From NCBI RefSeq assembly GCF_028331445.1, contig NZ_JAQMHX010000002.1:186001-250000 (forward strand): a stretch of 64,000 nucleotides of DNA. The letters are read 5' to 3'. Position numbers and translations under genes: made by a program. Source of the stretch: Candidatus Phyllobacterium onerii (GTDB lineage Bacteria; Pseudomonadota; Alphaproteobacteria; Rhizobiales; Rhizobiaceae). This document shows positions 1 to 6,854 of this stretch, in pieces; the stretch's first letter is position 1; every line of letters begins with the position of its first letter. The notes beneath the pieces were generated by a model that was not told the DNA's origin, did no database searches, and saw only the letters and a list, made by a program, of their open reading frames with translations.

Positions 1-795
1 TTGTCGCTTGCCATCGACCGGCATGAAATCAATATGGCGGTGTTTTACGGTCTCGGCGTTCCCAGTGCTGATACCCTTCTGCCCGAAAGTCCCCTGTTCA
101 AGCCCGAATATGCCAATGCGTGGATCGATCACGATACGCAACAGGCCAACGCGCTTCTTGACGAGGCCGGATTGCAAAATCGCGATGAGGACGGCATTCG
201 CCTGCTCCCGGACGGCCGGCTGGCCGAGATCACAATCGAAACGCCGGGCGAGAGCTCCGTGGATACGGATGTGCTTGAACTCGTCACCGATCACTGGCGC
301 AAGATCGGCATCGCGCTGTTCATTCGCACATCCCAGCGCGACATTTTCCGCAGCCGTGCCATGGGCGGGCGCATCATGATGTCGATCTGGTATGGCATGG
401 ACAACGGCGTGGCAACTGCCGACATGAACCCGGGACAGCTGGCGCCCACGATGGACGATCAGCTGCAATGGCCGCTCTGGGGAATGCATTACCTGTCGCA
501 TGGCAGCCAGGGCAAGGCACCGGACCTTCCTGAAGCGATTGAGCTCACTGAACTTTTGGGGCGCTGGCAGCGATCCGCCCACATGGCGGAGCGCACCGAA
601 ATCTGGCAGCAGATGCTGGCCATCTATACCCAGCAGGTATTTTCGATCGGGCTTGTCAATGGCACGCTGCAACCGATCGTGCGTACATCACGTTTGCAGA
701 ACGTTCCCGAAAAGGGCCTGTACGGCTTTGATCCCACATCCTATCTCGGCATTTACATGCCTGATACTTTCTGGCTGAGCGGGGAGCAGGTCTAA
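1..795 (+). CDS. Peptide/oligosaccharide ABC transporter substrate-binding protein, C-terminal part (5' truncated)
   Basis: The frame is open from the first base and ends in TAA, giving 264 residues. The gene almost certainly begins upstream of the window, because family 5 extracellular solute-binding proteins (DppA/OppA type) are usually 500-600 residues. The visible part fits the C-terminal lobe of that family: an early A-[IV]-D-R-x-x-I segment (residues 4-9), a P-x-A-x-x-L-L-x-x-A-G-type stretch and a conserved tail. Two DppB/DppC-type permeases follow after 4 bases, so it should be the periplasmic receptor of that importer. Substrate is unknown; in this family it can be peptides, opines or oligosaccharides. 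No ATPase genes follow, so they must lie upstream or elsewhere. Confidence 0.85.
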   Translation: MSLAIDRHEINMAVFYGLGVPSADTLLPESPLFKPEYANAWIDHDTQQANALLDEAGLQNRDEDGIRLLPDGRLAEITIETPGESSVDTDVLELVTDHWRKIGIALFIRTSQRDIFRSRAMGGRIMMSIWYGMDNGVATADMNPGQLAPTMDDQLQWPLWGMHYLSHGSQGKAPDLPEAIELTELLGRWQRSAHMAERTEIWQQMLAIYTQQVFSIGLVNGTLQPIVRTSRLQNVPEKGLYGFDPTSYLGIYMPDTFWLSGEQV

Positions 796-799
796 ACAA

Positions 800-1798
800 A
801 TGCTGCGTTATATCCTTTGGCGTATTGCTGCGATGATCCCCACCCTCTTGGTCATCTCGGCCCTGGTCTTTACCATTATCGAGTTGCCGCCCGGCAATTT
901 CTTCGAAAGCCAGATCGCGGAGCTCCGTGCCCAGGGTGAAACCGTCAATCTGCAGGAGATTGAGGAACTGCGCCATCAATACGGTTTCGACCGACCGCCG
1001 GTGCTGCGTTATTTCCATTGGCTTGGCGGCATGCTTCAGGGTGATTTCGGCTATTCCTTCGAGTACCAGCTGCCGGTGAGCGAGGTGGTGGGAGAACGGA
1101 TGTGGCTGACAATCCTCGTCTCTTTCGTCACGATCTTGTTCACCTGGGTCATCGCCTTTCCTATCGGCATGTACTCAGCCACACATCAATATAGCTGGAG
1201 CGACTATGGGCTGACGTTGTTCGGGCTTCTCGGCATTGCCATCCCCAATTTCATGCTGGCGCTTATACTGATGTACTTCGCCAATATCTGGTTCGGCACA
1301 TCGATTGGCCATCTGATGGATCAGAAGTTTCTGGGCGAACCGATGAGCTGGGAAAAAGCGCGGTCTATTCTTTCCCATCTGTGGATTCCGGTCATTATCG
1401 TCGGCACCGCGGGCACCGCCGGCATGATCCGGCGCTTGCGCGCCAACCTCCTGGACGAGTTACAAAAGCAATATGTGATGACGGCGCGCGCCAAAGGACT
1501 TCACCCGTTTCGCACGCTGGTCAAGTACCCGCTGCGCATGGCGCTGAACTTCTTCGTCTCCGATATCGGTTCCATATTGCCCTCGATCATCTCCGGCGCT
1601 GAAATCACCGCGATCGTTCTTTCACTGGAGACAACCGGCCCAATGCTCATCAAGGCGTTGCAAAGTCAGGATATGTATCTTGCAGGCTCCTTTTTGATGT
1701 TCCTGGCACTCCTGACGGTCATCGGCGTGCTCATATCGGATATTGCGCTTGCCTTTCTTGATCCGCGCATTCGCTTGCAAGGCAGGAGTACCAAGTGA
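800..1798 (+). CDS. ABC transporter permease, DppB/OppB family
   Basis: This 332-residue inner-membrane protein has the size and layout of the first permease of peptide-type ABC importers. It has an N-terminal membrane helix (L-R-Y-I-L-W-R-I), a periplasmic segment, and then a cluster of five hydrophobic helices. The cytoplasmic EAA loop, which contacts the ATPase, is visible at about residues 225-245 (A-R-A-K-G-L-H-P...). The gene starts 4 bases after the binding-protein stop and overlaps the next permease by 4 bases, so the three are translated as a unit. The C-terminal L-D-P-R-I-R is typical of DppB. The transported solute cannot be read from the sequence. Confidence 0.93.
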   Translation: MLRYILWRIAAMIPTLLVISALVFTIIELPPGNFFESQIAELRAQGETVNLQEIEELRHQYGFDRPPVLRYFHWLGGMLQGDFGYSFEYQLPVSEVVGERMWLTILVSFVTILFTWVIAFPIGMYSATHQYSWSDYGLTLFGLLGIAIPNFMLALILMYFANIWFGTSIGHLMDQKFLGEPMSWEKARSILSHLWIPVIIVGTAGTAGMIRRLRANLLDELQKQYVMTARAKGLHPFRTLVKYPLRMALNFFVSDIGSILPSIISGAEITAIVLSLETTGPMLIKALQSQDMYLAGSFLMFLALLTVIGVLISDIALAFLDPRIRLQGRSTK

Positions 1799-2970
1799 CG
1801 GCACCGCTTCCCCCGCCCGGCGCGCCCCTGCAACATTACGTTTCCACCGCCCCGTTCGATCCAATGTCGATCGAGGCGATGACCGATGCGCAGGCGAAAA
1901 TCCATCTTGCATCGCAGGCGCGTTTGATGTGGTGGAAATTCAAGCGGCACAAGCTCGCTTTGGCATCCGGCATATTCTTGCTCTTGCTCTACGGCATGAT
2001 CATTATTGCCGAATTCCTGGCACCTTACAATTTGCACACGCGCAATGTCGACTTTATCCATTCGCCCCCACAGCGGGTGCATCTGTTCCACGACGGAAAT
2101 TTCGTTGGTCCGTTCGTTTATGGCCGGCAAATGAAACTGGATATGGAGTCGCTCAAGCGTCTGTACACAAACGATCGCAACGATGTTCAGCCGCTTCGCT
2201 TCTTTTGTCGTGGTGACAGTTACCGTTTCTGGGGCCTGATCGAGGGTAATGTCCATCTTGTCTGCCCGGCGAAGGACGGCCAGATGTTCTTGCTCGGCAC
2301 CGATCGTCTTGGCCGTGACGTCTTATCCCGCATCATCTATGGTGCGCGCATATCGCTGACGATCGGGCTTATCGGCATAACCATCAGTTTCGTTCTCGGC
2401 ATCGTGATCGGCGGACTTGCAGGCTATCACGGCGGTTTGTTCGATCTGCTGGTGCAACGCGTCATCGAAGTGTTGCAATCATTGCCTAGCCTGCCGCTAT
2501 GGATGGCATTGGCGGCTATCATGCCGGTGACGTGGAGTCCTATCCTGATCTATTTCGGCATCACCATCATCCTCGGCATGCTGGACTGGACCGGGCTCGC
2601 CCGTTCCGTGCGCTCCAAACTCCTTTCGCTGCGTGAGGAAGACTATGTGCTGGCGGCGCAGTTGATGGGTGCCAAGAGCGGCCGGATTATCGGGCGGCAC
2701 CTGGTGCCCGGCTTTATGTCGCACCTGATCGCCACGGCCACCATTTCCATACCGGGGATGATCCTCGGCGAAACCGCACTGAGTTTCCTTGGGCTTGGCC
2801 TCAGGCCTCCGATCACCAGTTGGGGTATTTTATTGACCGAAGCGCGCAGCGTCAGCGTCATCGCTTTTTATCCCTGGCTGCTGTTCCCGATGATTCCTGT
2901 CATACTTGTTATCCTGGCGTTCAATTTCTTGGGAGATGGGTTGCGTGACGCTGCCGATCCCTACAGATAA
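1795..2970 (+). CDS. ABC transporter permease, DppC/OppC family
   Basis: This is the second permease of the importer, 391 residues. A GTG start overlaps the stop of the first permease (GTGA). The N-terminus carries the family's first helix after a W-W-K-F-K-R-H-K-L motif. An unusually long periplasmic insertion follows (about residues 85-160), and then a canonical L-G-T-D-R-L-G-R-D-V-x-S-R motif near 168-180 and the transmembrane core. The EAA loop (A-A-Q-L-M-G-A-K) lies near 285. The C-terminus ends with L-G-D-G-L-R-D-A-x-D-P, a hallmark of DppC/OppC. It should pair with the DppB-type protein in the inner membrane. Confidence 0.93.
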   Translation: MTAPLPPPGAPLQHYVSTAPFDPMSIEAMTDAQAKIHLASQARLMWWKFKRHKLALASGIFLLLLYGMIIIAEFLAPYNLHTRNVDFIHSPPQRVHLFHDGNFVGPFVYGRQMKLDMESLKRLYTNDRNDVQPLRFFCRGDSYRFWGLIEGNVHLVCPAKDGQMFLLGTDRLGRDVLSRIIYGARISLTIGLIGITISFVLGIVIGGLAGYHGGLFDLLVQRVIEVLQSLPSLPLWMALAAIMPVTWSPILIYFGITIILGMLDWTGLARSVRSKLLSLREEDYVLAAQLMGAKSGRIIGRHLVPGFMSHLIATATISIPGMILGETALSFLGLGLRPPITSWGILLTEARSVSVIAFYPWLLFPMIPVILVILAFNFLGDGLRDAADPYR

Positions 2971-3057
2971 GGCAAATGAGAATCCGATGGGTTCGTGTTC
3001 TCACGATCGTTTCGAATGCACTGCGCGGGTCAAACCGCAAAACAGGGGGTTTTGACC

Positions 3058-4269
3058 ATGATGCGGCGTTTCGAAGATGCCCGGATCTTGATGTATAGCC
3101 ACGACACCTTCGGCCTTGGCCATTTGCGGCGGTGCAGGACCATTGCCCATTCGCTGGTCGAGGACTACCGCGGGCTCAATATCCTGATTATATCCGGCGC
3201 AACGATCGCCGGCGCATTCGACTATCGCGCCCGCGTTGATTTCGTGAAAGTGCCGAGCGTGATCAAGCTTCGCAATGGCGAATACACCTCGCTTGCCCGC
3301 CACATCGATCTGCATGAAACGCTGAAGATGCGCCAGTCGATCATCCGGCATACGGCCGAGACCTTTCAACCCGATATTTTTATCGTCGACAAGGAACCGA
3401 TGGGGCTGAAGGGCGAAGTGGAGGAAACCCTCGCCTATCTTAAATCTCGCGGCACGACACTCGTGCTGGGCCTGCGTGAGGTCATGGACGCGCCGCATCT
3501 GCTCGAGGCCGAGTGGAAGAACAACAATGTGATGCGGAAGATCGATCAGTTGTACGACACGGTCTGGGTCTATGGCCCGCCGGATTTTTACGATCCACTC
3601 GTCGATCTGGATGTGCCGGTCACCCTGCGCGACAAGATGAAATTTGTCGGTTTTCTGCAACGCAGCCTGTCGAACGACAACACCCCGACCCATGTTCCCG
3701 AGGGCGACTATATTTTGGTGACAACGGGCGGCGGCGGCGACGGGGCCGACCTCGTGCATAACGTCATCCACGCCTATCAGCAGGATCCGACCCTCCAGCA
3801 CAAGGCATTCATCGTGCTCGGCCCGTATATGCCGGCAAAGCAGCGGGCAAAACTGGTCAGGAAGGGGGGCAAAATTCCCTATATCCAGGTCATCGAGTTC
3901 GATAATCGCATGGAGGAACTGATCGCGGGCGCGAAGGCCGTGGTGGCCATGGGCGGCTACAACACCTACTGCGAAATTCTGTCTTTCGACAAGCCGGCAC
4001 TGATCGTGCCCCGCGTCCTGCCACGCGAAGAGCAACTGATCCGCGCCACACGCGCCGCCGAACTTGGTCTCATCGAAATGCTGCTGCCAGAGGAAGCCGA
4101 GGACCCCTTGCGCTTTGCACAAGTGCTCAAGCGCCTGCCGGACCGTCCCCCGCCATCACAAACCGGCAAGGGTGAAGGCATGCGGCTGGAGGGTCTCGTG
4201 CATATTTCCGAGATCGTCGGCGACTGGCTGGACGAACGCGAACAACCATTGCCCGCAGTCGCGGAATAA
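3058..4269 (+). CDS. Predicted glycosyltransferase, MurG-like (GT28 C-terminal fold)
   Basis: About 403 residues from the ATG at 3058. I chose this start because an AGGGGG ribosome site lies 8-9 bases upstream; a longer GTG-initiated frame from 2995 is possible but less likely. The N-terminus has the Rossmann-like opening of this family (R-I-L-M-Y-S-H-D-T-F-G-L-G-H-L-R-R). The C-terminal half has a nucleotide-sugar site like MurG/GT28 (T-T-G-G-G-G-D-G near residue 222; A-M-G-G-Y-N-T-Y-C-E near 299). I would place it in the uncharacterised COG4671 'predicted glycosyl transferase' group. It is the first of three consecutive glycosyltransferases, and a second member of the same group lies two genes on. 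Donor and acceptor are unknown. Confidence 0.8.
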   Translation: MMRRFEDARILMYSHDTFGLGHLRRCRTIAHSLVEDYRGLNILIISGATIAGAFDYRARVDFVKVPSVIKLRNGEYTSLARHIDLHETLKMRQSIIRHTAETFQPDIFIVDKEPMGLKGEVEETLAYLKSRGTTLVLGLREVMDAPHLLEAEWKNNNVMRKIDQLYDTVWVYGPPDFYDPLVDLDVPVTLRDKMKFVGFLQRSLSNDNTPTHVPEGDYILVTTGGGGDGADLVHNVIHAYQQDPTLQHKAFIVLGPYMPAKQRAKLVRKGGKIPYIQVIEFDNRMEELIAGAKAVVAMGGYNTYCEILSFDKPALIVPRVLPREEQLIRATRAAELGLIEMLLPEEAEDPLRFAQVLKRLPDRPPPSQTGKGEGMRLEGLVHISEIVGDWLDEREQPLPAVAE

Positions 4270-4279
4270 GAGAATAAAC

Positions 4280-5524
4280 TTGTCAGTACGCCGCAAGACA
4301 TTGGTGATTCTGAAGGGCTATCCGCGCCTTTCGGAGACATTCATCGCACAGGAACTGCTCGGACTGGAGCGGGCAGGCTTCGACCTGACGCTGATCTCCA
4401 TGCGCAAGCCGACGGACAGGAAACGTCACCCGATCCATGATGAGATCAAGGCGCGTGTCGTCTATCTGCCCGAATATCTTCACGAAGAACCAATCCGAGT
4501 CTTTCGTGCTCTCATGGCAGCGCGGAAAAACCCCAATTTCAAGCCACTTCTCCGGCGATTCTGGAAAGACCTGCGTCGCGATATTTCGCGCAACCGCATC
4601 CGTCGTCTCGGCCAGGCACTTGTCCTTGCCCATGAATGGCCGGACGCAGGCGAATGGCTGCATGCCCATTTTATTCATACGCCGGCTTCCGTCGCGCGCT
4701 ATGCCAGCATCATGACTGATGTGCCCTGGACCTGTTCGGCCCATGCCAAAGACATATGGACCTCTCCCGACTGGGAACTGATCGAGAAACTCGGCGCGGC
4801 GCGCTGGAGCGTCACCTGCACGCGCGCGGGCTTCGAACACATGCGCGGGCTGACAAATCGAAAGGAACAGGTGCATCTGAGTTATCATGGTCTTGATCTT
4901 GCCCGCTTCGGATATTTCTCTGGCGTCCGTCCCAGCCGCGACGGTGCGGACAGAACGGATCCCGTGCAGATATTGAGCGTCGGCCGTGCCGTGCCGAAGA
5001 AGGGCTACGACATCCTTTTGCAAGCACTGGCGCAGCTGCCTGCCCGTCTGCACTGGAGGTTCGTGCATATTGGCGGCGGCGATGAACTGGCGCGGTTAAA
5101 ACCCCTTGCCGACAAGCTCGGCATAGCCGACCGCATCAGCTGGAAAGGCGCGCTTGCGCAGGAGGATGTCCTTGGCCACTATCGCAGCGCCGATATATTT
5201 GCCCTCGCGTGCCGGGTTGCGGCAGATGGAGACCGCGACGGCTTACCGAATGTCCTTTTTGAGGCTTCCAGTCAAAACCTTGTCTGCATCTCAACGAATA
5301 TTTCCGGCATACCCGAGCTTCTGACCGGCGGAGAAAACGGTTTCGTCGTCCCTCCGGAAGATCCCCGGCTGCTGGCGGTTGCACTTGAACGCGCAATCCG
5401 CGAACCCGACCTTCGATACCGCTTGGGCAAGGCCGCCGAGAAACGGGTACGCGAACACTTCGACCATACTGCGAGCATCCGCCAATTGACCCGCCTTTTT
5501 GAGAGCGAATGGCAAAAACCATGA
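4280..5524 (+). CDS. Glycosyltransferase family 4
   Basis: I start this gene at the TTG at 4280, ten bases after the preceding stop. The frame is open further upstream only because it overlaps the previous gene. The product is about 414 residues. Its N-terminal domain begins V-I-L-K-G-Y-P-R-L-S-E-T-F-I, typical of GT4 enzymes of exopolysaccharide and colanic-acid type (WcaL-like). The C-terminal domain has S-V-G-R-A-V-P-K-K-G-Y (near residue 235) and the retaining-enzyme E-x7-E region F-E-A-S-S-Q-N...G-I-P-E (near 333-348). The stop overlaps the next gene's start, implying coupled translation. It probably transfers a sugar from a nucleotide donor in the cytoplasm. Confidence 0.88.
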   Translation: MSVRRKTLVILKGYPRLSETFIAQELLGLERAGFDLTLISMRKPTDRKRHPIHDEIKARVVYLPEYLHEEPIRVFRALMAARKNPNFKPLLRRFWKDLRRDISRNRIRRLGQALVLAHEWPDAGEWLHAHFIHTPASVARYASIMTDVPWTCSAHAKDIWTSPDWELIEKLGAARWSVTCTRAGFEHMRGLTNRKEQVHLSYHGLDLARFGYFSGVRPSRDGADRTDPVQILSVGRAVPKKGYDILLQALAQLPARLHWRFVHIGGGDELARLKPLADKLGIADRISWKGALAQEDVLGHYRSADIFALACRVAADGDRDGLPNVLFEASSQNLVCISTNISGIPELLTGGENGFVVPPEDPRLLAVALERAIREPDLRYRLGKAAEKRVREHFDHTASIRQLTRLFESEWQKP

Positions 5525-6651
5525 GCGAACCGCGCGTCCTTTTCTACGTCCAGCATCTTCTTGGCATAGGTCATCTCGCCCGCGCCAGCCGCGTAGCCGC
5601 GGCGCTCGCCGCTGACAAGTTCGATGTCACGGTGGTAACGGGTGGATCGAAGGTTTCGGGTTTTCCGGGACCCGATGTCAAATCTGTCGCATTGCCCACA
5701 GTGCTTGCGGGCAATGCCGGATTTTTAGGTCTGGCAGATGAGTTTGGTAATGCGGTTGACGATGAATTTCTGGCGCACCGCCGCGATCTCCTGCTCCAGG
5801 CGTTTCACCAAATCAACCCATCTATGGTCATCATCGAAGCGTTCCCTTTTGGACGCAGGCAGATGCGATTCGAACTTTTGCCATTGCTGGATGCCATGAA
5901 GGCAATGTCGCCGCGGCCGAAGCTTCTGAGTTCCGTCCGTGATATCCTGCAGGAGCGCACGAAGCCCGGGCGTGATGAAGAGACGGTTCGCATCATCAAG
6001 GCACAGTTCGACCATATCCTGGTGCATGGCGACCCGTCATTTGCAACGCTTGCCGATACGTTTCCCTTGGCAAAGGAGATCGCCGACAAGATTATCTATA
6101 CCGGTCTGGTTGCAGGTCCTGACCCGGCCGAACCATCGGAAGTCTTTGATGTCGTTGTGTCTGCCGGTGGCGGCGCCGTGGGGCTCGATCTGATCCGCTC
6201 AAGTCTGGAAGTGGCAAGGCAATCGGCCTTCCGCGGATCCTGGTGCCTGATCACCGGACCCAATCTGCCGGAACGCGATTTCAATGCCTTGTCGGCACAG
6301 GCACCCGGCAATGTGCGCGTCGTCCGTTTCCGCCAGGATTTTCCATCATTGCTCAAAGGAGCCGAGCTTTCAATTTCGCAGGCAGGATACAACACGGTGT
6401 GCGATATTCTGCGCGCGCAGTGCCGTTCCATCCTTGTCCCTTTCGCGGCCGGTGGCGAAACGGAACAGAGTGTACGGGCCGCACGGCTGGACACCCTCGG
6501 CCTCGCCATCGCCTTGCCCGAAAACAGCCTCAACGCCGATATTCTCGGCAATGCCCTTGCGGCCGCCCTGGCGCAGCCAAAGCCATCATCGCATATGCTT
6601 GACCTCGGTGGCGCCGAGCGCACAGCTGCGGTGTTGCGACATCTCCTCTAG
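5509..6651 (+). CDS. Predicted glycosyltransferase, MurG-like (second copy of the group)
   Basis: 380 residues from ATG 5509; an ATG at 5521 forms an ATGA overlap with the previous stop and is equally plausible. It belongs to the same group as the gene at 3058. It has the Y-V-Q-H-L-L-G-I-G-H-L-A-R opening, where the other copy has S-H-D-T-F-G-L-G-H-L-R-R. It also has the glycine-rich V-S-A-G-G-G-A-V-G donor-site loop near residue 220 and the S-Q-A-G-Y-N-T-V-C-D motif near 290. Overall similarity to the other copy is low outside the motifs, so this is an old paralogue and not a recent duplicate. The operon order, group member / GT4 / group member, suggests stepwise assembly of one glycan. Confidence 0.8.
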   Translation: MAKTMSEPRVLFYVQHLLGIGHLARASRVAAALAADKFDVTVVTGGSKVSGFPGPDVKSVALPTVLAGNAGFLGLADEFGNAVDDEFLAHRRDLLLQAFHQINPSMVIIEAFPFGRRQMRFELLPLLDAMKAMSPRPKLLSSVRDILQERTKPGRDEETVRIIKAQFDHILVHGDPSFATLADTFPLAKEIADKIIYTGLVAGPDPAEPSEVFDVVVSAGGGAVGLDLIRSSLEVARQSAFRGSWCLITGPNLPERDFNALSAQAPGNVRVVRFRQDFPSLLKGAELSISQAGYNTVCDILRAQCRSILVPFAAGGETEQSVRAARLDTLGLAIALPENSLNADILGNALAAALAQPKPSSHMLDLGGAERTAAVLRHLL

Positions 6652-6854
6652 GCAGGCAATGTCCCTCAGCGACAGCACCACAACCAGATGCCGACGCCTG
6701 CCAATTGACAACGCAACCTTCCGTCCCCATGTCGTATAGCCTTCACGAACCTGATGCTGTAGGCTGGGAGGATTCAATCATGGAGTTCGTCCATGTACTC
6801 TTCAAACGTTTCAGTATTTGAAATTCCAGCTGAATTCACAGCCCACGGTCGCCC

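Noticed and set aside
3001-4122. Long minus-strand open frame (373 codons) opposite the first MurG-like glycosyltransferase
   Set aside because: It mirrors the codon pattern of the plus-strand gene, has no family-like sequence and no ribosome site.
6780-6821. 13-codon frame behind GGGAGGA upstream of the ABC-like gene, as a leader peptide
   Set aside because: The site is good, but there is no regulatory codon pattern or hairpin to support attenuation; left as unproven.
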